Counted from the first letter of the stretch, positions 18,163 through 25,505 are shown. The stretch is DNA of 64,000 nt from Anaerolineae bacterium (GCA_022843385.1 JALHNT010000031.1:1-64000), one strand, 5' to 3'. Numbers and translations: made by a program. The notes: a model not told the origin generated them from the sequence alone.

Positions 18163-18303
18163 CGAGGTTGTTGTCGCTGCGATCAGGCTGGGTTGCTTGC
18201 AACACCCAGGAGAGACTCCTTAGTGCTGCTCCCTTCCGGTCCTGACACGGTTCGAAGGTCCTGCCGTGCAAGACCCAGTCTGACCGTACCGACAACAACC
18301 TCG
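18163..18303 (-). ncRNA. ffs: Signal recognition particle RNA (4.5S type)
   Basis: On the minus strand the conserved domain IV tip reads GTCAGGACCGGAAGGGAGCA, the GGAA tetraloop and the asymmetric loop that bind Ffh. The ends pair over 14 bp (CGAGGTTGTTGTCG with its complement), giving one long hairpin of about 141 nt with no Alu domain. A run of T's follows the 3' stem at once, so the terminal helix doubles as the transcription terminator. The ends are inferred from base pairing. Confidence 0.93.
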
Positions 18304-18436
18304 CGGGCAAAAAGTTTTTCAAATAACCGATGGAAATATTCTCAGAAGATTAACTTGAGAGTATTGTAGCCCTCCCCAACCACCCTGTCAACCGCCGTCA
18401 GATTAGTGAACCTTTTCACACGTCGCCTGGGCAAAC

Positions 18437-18465
18437 AAAAACCCCACCGGGTGACGATGGGGTTT
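18437..18465 (-). terminator. Rho-independent terminator of tmRNA
   Basis: Minus-strand hairpin AAACCCCA/TGGGGTTT (8 bp) followed by a T-rich tract (TTTTTGTTT). It begins five bases beyond the mature 3' end of the tmRNA. Confidence 0.8.
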
Positions 18466-18469
18466 CGAG

Positions 18470-18849
18470 TGGAGGTGACCGGAATTGCACCGGTGTCCAA
18501 AGGAATCGAGGACGCGCTTCTACAGGTTTATCCAGTCCTTTGCTTTCACCGCCGGTAGCCCTGACTGGCGAGGTATGCCGACGACTAGCCGATGTCTCTT
18601 TAGCCTATCTTATCGGCGTGGACAGACTGCACGCGATCATTGGTGACGCCCGCCAATCCAACCGGATCGCGACGATTGGGGCGGACGCCTGACCCCGCAG
18701 GGTCAGGTGCTCACCCATGCGCCTTAGGCGGCGACGGGCAGAGCATAAGTGTTATTGTTGGCAGTTAATGCCTTGCCTGTTTTAACGTGGACAGACTCCA
18801 CGACCTGCGACGCGGACTCAGCCTCCCCTGTCGAGCCTGATACACCCCC
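18470..18849 (-). ncRNA. ssrA: tmRNA (transfer-messenger RNA)
   Basis: A tRNA-like acceptor is formed by 5' GGGGGUG and 3' CACCUCC plus discriminator A; CCA is not encoded. The 5' end shows GGGGGTGTATCAGGCTCGAC and the T-arm GGTGCAATTCC, both classic for tmRNA. The internal reading frame GCC AAC AAT AAC ACT TAT GCT CTG CCC GTC GCC GCC TAA gives the tag (A)ANNNTYALPVAA, whose hydrophobic Ala-Ala end is the expected protease degron. The RNA rescues stalled ribosomes with SmpB. It has its own promoter and terminator and is transcribed divergently from greA. Confidence 0.96.
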
Positions 18850-18861
18850 GCATCTGTGTAC

Positions 18862-18890
18862 AGTATAACAGAGATTACAAACTGTGTAAA
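18862..18890 (-). promoter_or_regulatory. Promoter of ssrA
   Basis: On the minus strand TTTACA (18885-18890) and TATACT (18862-18867) are exactly 17 bases apart, and the -10 ends 12 bases before the mature 5' end of tmRNA. Confidence 0.7.
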
Positions 18891-18907
18891 TCCTTTCCGC
18901 CGCTATC

Positions 18908-18936
18908 TTTACACGGAAATCCTTCTATGCTATATT
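18908..18936 (+). promoter_or_regulatory. Promoter of greA
   Basis: TTTACA at 18908-18913 and TATATT at 18931-18936 with a 17-base spacer. The predicted transcription start leaves a leader of about 115 bases before the greA ATG. It is divergent from the ssrA promoter only 18 bases away. Confidence 0.65.
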
Positions 18937-19060
18937 ACGTTCACGTTTCGCGGAACATGTGTCTCAATCTGGTACCCAACCGAGCGGATGATTCCCCTGA
19001 CACAGCTCAAGCTGTGTTTTTACGTTTATATAGGCAGTCGTAATCTGGAGAGGCGGCCAC

Positions 19061-19531
19061 ATGAGTGATGTCCAATACCTGACGCCGGAGGGTTTGACCG
19101 AAATCGAGAGTCGTTTGAAATATCTGACCGATGTTCGCCGTGCCGAAGTGGCTGAACGTCTGCGTCTTGCGCTGGAAGAAGGCGGCGATCTGAGCGAGAA
19201 CGCCGAGTACGAAGATGCCAAGAATGAACAGGCCTTTGTCGAGGGCGAAATCAGCCGTCTCGAAGCCATCCTGAGCAGCGCCCAGATCATCGAAGCGCCG
19301 GCGCGCCGCGATGTTGTCGCCATCGGCTCGACTATCACCGTGGTCGAGAAGGGCAGCAAAGAGAAGGAAATCTACCAGTTGGTCGGTTCAGCCGAGGCCA
19401 ACCCGGCTGAAGGCAAGATCTCGCTGGAAAGCCCGCTGGGCAAAGCCCTGCTGGGTGCCAAAGTCGGTCAGGAAGTGAAGTTCAAAGCCCCGGCCGGCGA
19501 GATGATCTTCGTCATCAAGTCCATCCATTAA
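19061..19531 (+). CDS. greA: Transcription elongation factor GreA
   Basis: The 156-residue protein rescues backtracked RNA polymerase by stimulating transcript cleavage. The N-terminal antiparallel coiled coil (about 1-75) carries the tip motif GDLSENAEYEDAKNEQ, whose acidic Asp/Glu residues reach the polymerase active site. The C-terminal FKBP-like domain includes 'GSTITVVEKGS' and 'ISLESPLGKALLGAKVG'. GGAGAGG precedes the ATG. The length and both domains match the family. It has its own promoter, and a GNAT gene follows 43 bases downstream. Confidence 0.97.
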   Translation: MSDVQYLTPEGLTEIESRLKYLTDVRRAEVAERLRLALEEGGDLSENAEYEDAKNEQAFVEGEISRLEAILSSAQIIEAPARRDVVAIGSTITVVEKGSKEKEIYQLVGSAEANPAEGKISLESPLGKALLGAKVGQEVKFKAPAGEMIFVIKSIH

Positions 19532-19574
19532 TATCCCGATCAGGCTGTCGCTCTGGCAGCCTGACTTCTATCTT

Positions 19575-20219
19575 ATGTCCATCATCATCCGCCCCATGCA
19601 GCCCGCCGACTGCGCTGACTGTGAAACCCTGTTTCGTTTGATCTTCGATCCGCTCGCACCGCGTGAAGACTGCGACGAATGCCTTCTGACAGAGCATTTT
19701 CAGGCTCATATCGAACGCTTCCCGGAAGGCCAGTTTGTCGCGATTGATAACCAGAACGGCACGCTGGTCGGTGCTTCGACCACCCTGCGCAAGACATTTG
19801 ATCTGGCGCATCCCCACCTCGATAAATGGTGGCACAGCATCGGCGAAGGCTGGCTGACCACCCACCAACCCCAGGGGGATTGGCTCTATGGCGTCGAGTC
19901 CTTCGTCCAGGCCGACTATCGCGGCAGAGGTATCGGGCGTGACTTGATGAATGCCCGCAAGGCGCTGGCACGGCGGCTGAACCTGCGCGGCATCTTCGCT
20001 GGCAGCATGCCAATTGGATTTCACCAAACGCCCGAAAGCACACCGATTGAGGCGTATCTGAAGGCGGTGGTGGCCGGGGAACGCTGGGATGATAACCTGA
20101 GCAAGCAGCTTCGCATGGGCTTTCGCCCCTACCACGCCATCCCCAACTACGTGACCGACCGTGAGCCGCGCGGCTATGGTGTCGTCATCGTCTGGGAAAA
20201 CCCAGACTTTGTGGGTTGA
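19575..20219 (+). CDS. GNAT-family N-acetyltransferase
   Basis: A 214-residue protein with the GNAT fold. The N-terminal 'IRPMQPADCADCETLFRLIF' is typical, and the acetyl-CoA pyrophosphate-binding loop is seen as 'VQADYRGRGIGRDLMNARKAL' near residues 111-131 (core QADYRGRGIGRDLM). A C-terminal part with 'QLRMGFRPYHAIPNYV' suits the larger GNATs. The substrate is unknown. It lies downstream of greA on the same strand and ends 50 bases before the tRNA-Thr gene, with the tRNA promoter in the gap. Confidence 0.82.
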   Translation: MSIIIRPMQPADCADCETLFRLIFDPLAPREDCDECLLTEHFQAHIERFPEGQFVAIDNQNGTLVGASTTLRKTFDLAHPHLDKWWHSIGEGWLTTHQPQGDWLYGVESFVQADYRGRGIGRDLMNARKALARRLNLRGIFAGSMPIGFHQTPESTPIEAYLKAVVAGERWDDNLSKQLRMGFRPYHAIPNYVTDREPRGYGVVIVWENPDFVG

Positions 20220-20228
20220 AATTCCAAC

Positions 20229-20257
20229 TTGACCATAACCAGACTGATGCGGATAAT
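20229..20257 (+). promoter_or_regulatory. Promoter of the tRNA-rpmG-secE-nusG operon
   Basis: TTGACC (20229-20234) and GATAAT (20252-20257) with a 17-base spacer, ending 12 bases before the first tRNA. It is probably the main promoter for the stable-RNA and translocation/transcription factor operon that follows. Confidence 0.65.
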
Positions 20258-20269
20258 GATACCGCACTG

Positions 20270-20341
20270 GCCTCAGTAGCTCAGCGGCAGAGCATCCGCC
20301 TTGTAAGCGGGTGGCCGTGGGTTCAAATCCCACCTGAGGCT
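20270..20341 (+). tRNA. tRNA-Thr (anticodon UGU)
   Basis: A 72-nt cloverleaf. The acceptor GCCTCAG pairs with CTGAGGC, and the T-loop is TTCAAAT. The anticodon loop CTTGTAA gives UGU. No CCA is encoded. It is first in a run of four tRNA genes. Confidence 0.96.
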
Positions 20342-20421
20342 CTGTGGTAGCGCGGTGTTGCAGTCGGCAAAACTTCACCCTGCCCAACTGGACAACACTT
20401 TGCTACAATCACAATCAATAT

Positions 20422-20504
20422 GGGTCGGTGTCCCGAGCGGCAAAGGGGGCGGACTGTAAATTCGCTGGCAAACGCCTTCGCAGGTTCGAGTCCTGCCCGG
20501 CCCA
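20422..20504 (+). tRNA. tRNA-Tyr (anticodon GUA)
   Basis: An 83-nt class II tRNA with a long variable arm. The acceptor GGGTCGG pairs with CCGGCCC (one T-G pair). The anticodon loop CTGTAAA gives GUA, and the T-arm is AGGTTCGAGTCCT. CCA is not encoded. Confidence 0.95.
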
Positions 20505-20510
20505 CCTGAC

Positions 20511-20583
20511 GCCTTCGTAGCTCAGTCGGTAGAGCACACCCTTGGTAAGGGTGAGGTCACGAGTTCAAATCTCGTCGAAGGCT
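20511..20583 (+). tRNA. tRNA-Thr (anticodon GGU)
   Basis: A 73-nt cloverleaf with acceptor GCCTTCG/CGAAGGC, D-arm GCTC/GAGC and anticodon loop TTGGTAA giving GGU. It is the second Thr isoacceptor of the operon, 26 bases before rpmG. Confidence 0.96.
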
Positions 20584-20609
20584 CTGGTATGGATGAGGAG
20601 TGGTAAGAG

Positions 20610-20771
20610 ATGGCGAAAAAAGGCAATCGTACCTGGATCAAGCTCAAGAGCACCGAGAGCGGTCACATGTACTATACCGAGAAGAACAAGCGTAACGACA
20701 GTGGGCGTCTTGAATTGAAGAAGTACGACCCTCTGGTACGGAAGCACGTGATCTACCGCGAGACCAAGTAA
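20610..20771 (+). CDS. rpmG: 50S ribosomal protein L33
   Basis: A 53-residue protein, [20 protein letters not shown]..., with the L33 features '[21 protein letters not shown]' (core TEKNKRND and LELKKYDP) and '[10 protein letters not shown]' at the end. There are no cysteines, so this is the zinc-independent (C-minus) form. GAGGAG lies about 11 bases before the ATG. It sits between tRNA-Thr and tRNA-Trp, in the classical position upstream of secE-nusG. Confidence 0.96.
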   Translation: MAKKGNRTWIKLKSTESGHMYYTEKNKRNDSGRLELKKYDPLVRKHVIYRETK

Positions 20772-20785
20772 CGGTTCGCGCACAT

Positions 20786-20858
20786 AGGGGAGTAGCTCAA
20801 CTGGCAGAGCAACGGCCTCCAAATCCGTAGGTTCAGGGTTCAAGTCCTTGCTCCCCTG
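20786..20858 (+). tRNA. tRNA-Trp (anticodon CCA)
   Basis: A 73-nt cloverleaf with acceptor AGGGGAG/CTCCCCT, D-arm GCTC/GAGC and anticodon loop CTCCAAA giving CCA. The anticodon stem ACGGC/TCCGT has a C-U mismatch at the loop-closing (31-39) pair. It lies 14 bases after rpmG. Confidence 0.93.
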
Positions 20859-20868
20859 CTTCGTAGTC

Positions 20869-20896
20869 AAGACACCGTCCCTTCAGGCGGTGTCTT
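20869..20896 (+). terminator. Intra-operon hairpin between tRNA-Trp and secE
   Basis: A 9-bp perfect stem, AAGACACCG/CGGTGTCTT, with a 10-base loop. The following bases (GCATATTAGG) are not T-rich, so this is more likely an attenuator, a processing signal or a 3' end stabiliser than a full terminator, and secE-nusG can still be read through. Confidence 0.5.
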
Positions 20897-20935
20897 GCAT
20901 ATTAGGACCAGTTGTTGTTTGAGGAGACATAAAAG

Positions 20936-21445
20936 ATGTCCGCCGAAGAAAGATTAGAAGAAAAAAGACGCCAGCGCGCGCTTCGGCGGCAGCAGCAGGC
21001 TGAGACTGAAGCGGAAGAAGCTGCTGAAGAAGTTGATGATGAATCGGATGAGGACGATGATTCGTCTTCAGCCATTTCTATCACTGAGCGCAAGGGACGT
21101 GCCACACCCGGACGCCGCACTCAGGAAGTCGAGCTGACCAAAGCCGAAGGCAATTTCTTCACTCGTCGTCTGCGCGGTCTGCGCGAGTATTACCTGGGTG
21201 TCCGTGACGAAATCAACAAGGTGGTTTGGCCCACCCGCGAAGAAGCTATCCGCCTGACCCAGATTGTGCTGGTTGTGACGATCATCGCCTCGATTGTGCT
21301 GGGCGCGATCAGTCTGGCTTTTAATGCTCTGATCGCCGCCGGCTTGAATAACCCGCTGGTGGTGTTCGGTGGTGTGTTCGTGTTCGCGGTGGCTGCATTC
21401 GGTTACTATTTGTTCCGTGTCAATCGCCGTGGCAGCAGTTACTAG
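20936..21445 (+). CDS. secE: Preprotein translocase subunit SecE (extended)
   Basis: The 169-residue protein is longer than the minimal 60-residue SecE. Residues 1-70 are a highly charged, low-complexity extension (an Arg/Gln-rich helix, then an Asp/Glu/Ser run). The SecE core is at about 75-130: 'YYLGVRDEINKVVWPTREEA', then the membrane helix 'LTQIVLVVTIIASIVLGAI'. A second hydrophobic helix follows at about 141-160, which minimal SecE lacks. SecE clamps SecY in the Sec channel. GAGGAG precedes the ATG. nusG follows directly, as in most bacteria. Confidence 0.93.
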   Translation: MSAEERLEEKRRQRALRRQQQAETEAEEAAEEVDDESDEDDDSSSAISITERKGRATPGRRTQEVELTKAEGNFFTRRLRGLREYYLGVRDEINKVVWPTREEAIRLTQIVLVVTIIASIVLGAISLAFNALIAAGLNNPLVVFGGVFVFAVAAFGYYLFRVNRRGSSY

Positions 21446-21460
21446 ATGAAGGAACGATCC

Positions 21461-22093
21461 ATGCTCGATGACGATCAGCGCGATTACGACCCGGAGCCGG
21501 TAGTTATCGACAGTGACAACGACGAAGGGCTGCCGTCGCTGCTGGATGACATCGTCAAAGGTGGCGAGACCGGCAAGCTGTGGTATGTCATCCACTGTTA
21601 TTCCGGCTACGAGAACAAGGTCAGCCATGCCATTCAGCAGCGCATCGAAACCATGGGGATGCGCGACAAAATCTTCGATGTGATCGTGCCGACCCAGGAA
21701 GAAACTGAAGTCAAGGATGGCAAGCGCCGCACTGTCGAGCGCCGCGTCTTCCCCGGTTATATCCTGGTTGAGATGAAGCTCGATGAAGATTCATGGTACG
21801 TCGTGCGCAACACTCCTGGTGTCACCGGCTTCGTCGGCATGGGCAACGAACCCACCCCGCTGCGCCCGGAAGAAGTGAAGGCCATCATCGACCGGATGGA
21901 AGCACAGTCGCCAGTGTTCAAGGTCGATTACAAGGTCGGTCAGAAAGTGCGCATCATTGACGGGCCGTTCAACGATTTCATCGGCATGGTCTCGGCCATC
22001 GACACCGATAAATCCAAAGTGCGCGTCATGGTCAACTTCTTTGGCCGCGATACTCCAGTCGAACTCGATTTCCACCAGGTTGAAAAGACCTAA
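21461..22093 (+). CDS. nusG: Transcription termination/antitermination factor NusG
   Basis: A 210-residue protein that binds the RNA polymerase clamp and couples it to Rho or ribosomes. An acidic N-terminal extension (about 1-37) precedes the NGN domain (about 38-145: 'WYVIHCYSGYENKVSHAI', 'RRVFPGYILVEM', 'NTPGVTGFVG'). The KOW domain is near 155-190 ('GQKVRIIDGPFNDFIGMV'). I preferred the ATG at 21461 because AAGGAA lies 8 bases upstream; an in-frame ATG at 21446 abuts the secE stop. The usual rplK is not found downstream. Confidence 0.95.
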   Translation: MLDDDQRDYDPEPVVIDSDNDEGLPSLLDDIVKGGETGKLWYVIHCYSGYENKVSHAIQQRIETMGMRDKIFDVIVPTQEETEVKDGKRRTVERRVFPGYILVEMKLDEDSWYVVRNTPGVTGFVGMGNEPTPLRPEEVKAIIDRMEAQSPVFKVDYKVGQKVRIIDGPFNDFIGMVSAIDTDKSKVRVMVNFFGRDTPVELDFHQVEKT

Positions 22094-22280
22094 TCCTCAG
22101 GGCTTGCGCACCTCGCCCGTTTCAATGGCGTATGCGTAAGTCCTGATCGGCTGTATCCCATCTTCTAATTCAACAGCCCTTCCCTGCAAAACATCACATG
22201 TCCGTTCACAAACCGCCACAGGATCGTCGCGGTTTTGTTGGCGTTGGCTGCTTTGCGATCAAATTATCCGTAAAAGGTAC
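22094..22280. other. Gap after nusG without a recognisable gene
   Basis: There is no ribosomal protein gene or clear RNA here. The minus-strand reading around 22160-22265 gives a plausible but startless peptide containing 'WRFVNGHVMF', which stops at a TAG and may be a remnant of a degraded gene. I see nothing firm. Confidence 0.3.
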
Positions 22281-22309
22281 TTGACAAAATGTATACTTTG
22301 TTTTACATT
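22281..22309 (+). promoter_or_regulatory. Promoter with overlapping dyad operator for the membrane protein-XRE pair
   Basis: TTGACA (22281-22286) and TACATT (22304-22309) are 17 bases apart, so the core promoter is near-consensus. A perfect inverted repeat, AATGTA-N10-TACATT (22288-22309), covers the spacer and the -10. A repressor bound there would block polymerase; the XRE protein encoded by the second gene is the obvious candidate. Confidence 0.6.
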
Positions 22310-22362
22310 AGGTATGTTGAAGTTTACCTTTTGTCGTCTATCACATACAAAGAGAGCAGACC

Positions 22363-22809
22363 ATGTCCTATCAGGAACGACGCGCCGTCGTCGGTATCCT
22401 CGGTACTGTTTTGATTAGTGGCGGATACCTGGCTTACATGCTGCCGCGCCAACCGGTTGCGGATGCCTATTCGCCGGAGATCTTCCGCTTCTGGGGGACG
22501 TTCTTCCTCATCCTGATCGGGGTGTCGATCATCGTCCGCATCCTAATCACCATCGTGTTCAGCATTCTCAACGCCATTGCCACCCGTGAACGGGACACTG
22601 GATTGACCGATGAACGCGACAAACTGATCGAACTGAAGGCATCGCGCAACGGCTTCTACATGTTCGTGGCCGGCTTTGTCCTGGCGATGATCGCTGTCGT
22701 GATGGACATGCCGCCCTCCACCATGTTTATGATCCTGATGATCGGCGGCGTCGCCTCAGAACTGGTCAGTGATATGTCTGAGTTCTGGTTCTATCGCTGG
22801 GGTATCTGA
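22363..22809 (+). CDS. Four-helix membrane protein paired with an XRE regulator
   Basis: A 148-residue protein with about four hydrophobic helices (near 8-26, 43-70, 98-114 and 118-135) and a short cytosolic stretch 'RERDTGLTDERDKLIELKA' in the middle. It resembles the DUF2178-type membrane proteins that are found next to small YozG-like XRE regulators, but I name only the similarity. The next gene begins 1 base after its stop. AGAGAG precedes the ATG. The role is unknown; such pairs may form a membrane-tethered sensor and regulator unit. Confidence 0.7.
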   Translation: MSYQERRAVVGILGTVLISGGYLAYMLPRQPVADAYSPEIFRFWGTFFLILIGVSIIVRILITIVFSILNAIATRERDTGLTDERDKLIELKASRNGFYMFVAGFVLAMIAVVMDMPPSTMFMILMIGGVASELVSDMSEFWFYRWGI

Positions 22810-22810
22810 C

Positions 22811-23032
22811 ATGGAAAAGCTCCACATCAGCAATAACGTCCGCAAGCTGCGCTTTCATCACAATGAGATGACACAGCAGCAGCTCGCTGAACAGGTGGGC
22901 GTGACGCGGCAGACCATCGTCGCCATCGAGCAGAACAAGTACACGCCGTCGCTGGAGCTGGCCTTCCGCATCGCGGTGACCTTCCAGGTGCCGCTGGAAG
23001 AAGTCTTCTTCCTCAGCGACCCGCCGCCATAA
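22811..23032 (+). CDS. Small XRE-family transcriptional regulator
   Basis: The 73-residue protein is a single helix-turn-helix domain: 'NNVRKLRFHHNEMTQQQLAEQVGVTRQTI' (core TQQQLAEQVGVTRQTIVAIE) followed by 'NKYTPSLELAFRIAVTFQVPLEEVF', the exact pattern of the YozG/Cro-type regulators. The ATG at 22811 follows the upstream stop by one base, so translation is coupled. It has no ligand domain, so regulation may come through the adjacent membrane protein. It is likely to act on the dyad operator at 22288-22309. Confidence 0.9.
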   Translation: MEKLHISNNVRKLRFHHNEMTQQQLAEQVGVTRQTIVAIEQNKYTPSLELAFRIAVTFQVPLEEVFFLSDPPP

Positions 23033-23146
23033 CGCGCAATTCATTCACGGTTCTGGCAAATCCATCGTTTATTCACCCGGATGAAAGCTGTTTTCGTCCG
23101 GAGGTTTCACACACGCTGAAACCGGCTCTATCTGAAAGGAAACATC

Positions 23147-24145
23147 ATGAAAGCGATTGTCTACCACGAATACGGTTCACCGGATGTCCTGCATCTGGCA
23201 GAAGTCGATAAACCCACTCCGAAAGCGAATGAGGTGCTGGTGAAAGTCAAGGCTGTTGGCATCGGCTATGGCGATGTGGCCGCCCGTACCTTTGGCAATA
23301 TGCCTCCGAGCGAGTTCAATATGATATTCCCCTTCTGGCTGTTTGCCCGCCTGAGCTTTGGCTGGCGCAAACCGAAAAACCCGATCCTGGGGGGTGAATT
23401 CGCCGGCGTCGTCGAAGCTATCGGCCAGGAGGTGACCACCTTCAAACCCGGCGATGCCGTCTTCGGTTATCGCGGGCAGAGCATGGGCTGTTATGTCGAG
23501 TACCTGTGTATGCCAGCCGATGGCTTCATTGCCCACAAACCCGGCAACCTGAGCGATGCCGAAGCCGCAACGATACCCTATGGCGGGCTGACCGCGCTCA
23601 CGCTGCTGCGTCGCCTGAACATTCAGCCCGGTCAGCGCGTCCTCATTAACGGTGCATCGGGTCGCATTGGGTCATTCGCGCTGCAACTGGCGAAACAGAC
23701 CGGCGCTCATGTGACCGGCGTCTGCGGCACCGCCCGCGTCGAGTCTGTGAAAGCGCTGGGAGCAGACCGCGTCATAGATTACACCCGTGAGGATTTCACC
23801 CGCAGCGGCGAGACATATGACCTGATCGTCGATGTGCTGGGGCGGAGTTCCTTCGACGCTTGCAAACCCGTCCTCAAGCCACAGGGGGTGTATTTCCCCG
23901 TCAGCTTTAAGTTCAACGTGATTCGCCAGGCGCTCTGGACTGCGCGTTCCAGTGGCAAGCGTGTGAGGATTGGCCTGTCGGATGAGAAGCCCGCCGACAT
24001 GAACACGCTCCGGGAGCTGATTGAGGCCGGGGCGCTGAAGTCCGGTGTGGACCGGTGTTTTCCGCTGGAACAAACCGCCGCTGCCCATCGCTACTACGAA
24101 TCGGCGAACAAGGCAGGGAATGTAGTCGTCATCCCGGCCGGTTAG
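23147..24145 (+). CDS. NAD(P)-dependent MDR-family oxidoreductase (quinone-reductase-like)
   Basis: A 332-residue member of the medium-chain dehydrogenase/reductase superfamily. The N-terminal GroES-like domain runs to about residue 125 ('PTPKANEVLVKVKAVGIGYGD' core, 'ILGGEFAGVVEAIG'). The Rossmann domain starts near 165 with 'VLINGASGRIGSFALQLAK', a GxxGxxG nucleotide-binding loop, then 'DRVIDYTREDF' and 'YDLIVDVLG'. The catalytic-zinc Cys/His pattern is absent, so it is more like zinc-free quinone oxidoreductases. AAAGGA lies before the ATG. A terminator follows 50 bases after the stop. Confidence 0.88.
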   Translation: MKAIVYHEYGSPDVLHLAEVDKPTPKANEVLVKVKAVGIGYGDVAARTFGNMPPSEFNMIFPFWLFARLSFGWRKPKNPILGGEFAGVVEAIGQEVTTFKPGDAVFGYRGQSMGCYVEYLCMPADGFIAHKPGNLSDAEAATIPYGGLTALTLLRRLNIQPGQRVLINGASGRIGSFALQLAKQTGAHVTGVCGTARVESVKALGADRVIDYTREDFTRSGETYDLIVDVLGRSSFDACKPVLKPQGVYFPVSFKFNVIRQALWTARSSGKRVRIGLSDEKPADMNTLRELIEAGALKSGVDRCFPLEQTAAAHRYYESANKAGNVVVIPAG

Positions 24146-24195
24146 CACGCTTGCAACCTCGCCTGACTGGCGAGTGATTAACTTCGTCCCATATG

Positions 24196-24219
24196 AAAAC
24201 CCCGCTCGACGGGGTTTTT
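24196..24219 (+). terminator. Rho-independent terminator after the MDR gene
   Basis: The stem AAAACCCCG/CGGGGTTTT has loop CTCGA and is followed by a T-run. A matching A-run on the other side means it could act in both directions. Confidence 0.85.
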
Positions 24220-24296
24220 CGATTCGACAAAAGCGAGGGATACGGCATAATTGCCATTTTTATGCGTCTGTAGCCTGAAGACAGGGGAGCGCTCTC

Positions 24297-24830
24297 GTGG
24301 CCGACACCGAATACTTCTCAGCCCGTCTGGAAGTGCGTCCGTTTCCGGAGAAGGGTCATTTTGGCATCTTCGCCCGCGAATTCGTCCCAGCCGGTGAAGT
24401 CCTGGTGGTGTGGTCAGGGCGCATTGTGGCAGCCCACCTGCTACCCACGATTGATCCGCTGCTGGTCAGTCGCAGCGTCCAGGTCGAAGAAGATCTCTAT
24501 CTGGTGCCGTATCAGAGCGAAGCGGCCGATTACATCAATCATTCCTGCAATCCCAATGCCGGCCTGAGCGGACAGATCACGCTGATGGCGCTGCGCGCGA
24601 TTCAACCAGGCGAGGAAATCTGCTATGACTATGCCATGACCGACGGCAGTCCTTATGATGAGTTCGAGTGCCAGTGCCTACAACCCAATTGTCGTCATCG
24701 CATCACCGGCAACGACTGGCAGCTCCCGGAATTACAGCGGCGCTACGCCGGCCATTTCTCCCCATACTTGCAGCGCCGGATCGAGCGCCTTCGTCTGGCC
24801 GAGCATCAGGCTCAGGCAGCCAGCCAATGA
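24297..24830 (+). CDS. SET-domain protein (protein-lysine methyltransferase family)
   Basis: A 177-residue SET-domain protein starting at GTG 24297. The SET core covers about 5-118: 'GIFAREFVPAGEVLVVWSGR', the pseudoknot strand NHSCNPNAG at 81-89 and 'GEEICYDYAMTD' with the catalytic-type Tyr112. A post-SET-like cysteine cluster follows (FECQCLQPNCR, near 123-133). SET enzymes transfer methyl groups from S-adenosylmethionine to lysines. Stand-alone bacterial SET proteins are scattered and their targets are mostly unknown. It is followed 9 bases later by a small unknown gene, so the two are probably cotranscribed. Confidence 0.87.
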   Translation: MADTEYFSARLEVRPFPEKGHFGIFAREFVPAGEVLVVWSGRIVAAHLLPTIDPLLVSRSVQVEEDLYLVPYQSEAADYINHSCNPNAGLSGQITLMALRAIQPGEEICYDYAMTDGSPYDEFECQCLQPNCRHRITGNDWQLPELQRRYAGHFSPYLQRRIERLRLAEHQAQAASQ

Positions 24831-24839
24831 GGTGTTTCT

Positions 24840-25376
24840 ATGCTGCCCGATGACCGTGCCCAGACTTTTGCCGGGGCCCCATTTGAGGATCTGATCGGTG
24901 TGCTGCTGCGTCAGCTACGTCGTCCACTAGCGACGCATGGCGTTAAACTGACTGATACCCAGGCAGTACAACTAGCGCGGGATTGGGTCGCACAGCAGCA
25001 ACCACAGCCCGATCTGGTCGCAGCGCTAAGAGCCATCACCGCCGAAAGTATGGCGCTGTTGAACACGATGAACCTGACCTTCCAACAGTCATTACAGACG
25101 GACATGAACGCGCTCGGCGGCTGGGAGACGACAGCAGAATTCCTCGAACGCGCTAACGAAAAAGCCAATGCCGAACTGCGCATCACCCTGGCCTCAGCCC
25201 TGACCTATCTGTTCGGGCAGGATGCCGATGTCCTGCCGGATTTGCTCTTCATCGCTGCCGGTGAGTACGACGAAGAAACCGTCATCGTCCGGCGGGTGCT
25301 GGCGCATGTCAGCGGCATCCCCCTCGATACACCCGACTGGCTGACACAGGTACGAAACAAGCTCTCATCAGTGTGA
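24840..25376 (+). CDS. Helical protein of unknown function downstream of the SET gene
   Basis: I do not recognise this 178-residue soluble protein. It is predicted to be mainly helical, without signal peptide, membrane segment or known motif. The middle part (about 75-130) is rich in Asn, Thr, Ala and Glu ('FLERANEKANAELRITLASAL'). The 9-bp gap after the SET gene and GAGGTG near the ATG suggest an operon, so it could be a partner or substrate of the methyltransferase; that is inference only. Confidence 0.65.
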   Translation: MLPDDRAQTFAGAPFEDLIGVLLRQLRRPLATHGVKLTDTQAVQLARDWVAQQQPQPDLVAALRAITAESMALLNTMNLTFQQSLQTDMNALGGWETTAEFLERANEKANAELRITLASALTYLFGQDADVLPDLLFIAAGEYDEETVIVRRVLAHVSGIPLDTPDWLTQVRNKLSSV

Positions 25377-25505
25377 TCGATCAATAATGGGGATAGAAGT
25401 TACAATTTACGTTCCAAACATTAACCCCCCATAGTGACAACAGGCTTTATAATCGATACAGGCATTGCGGGTGCCTTTCTGCCGCTCATAAGGAGGACTC
25501 ATAAG

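Noticed and set aside
18127-18369. Short protein-coding frames over the SRP RNA
   Set aside because: They cover a clear structured RNA with conserved domain IV, and have no ribosome sites.
22160-22265. Minus-strand peptide containing WRFVNGHVMF as a gene
   Set aside because: No start codon or ribosome site, and a stop cuts it; at most a remnant.
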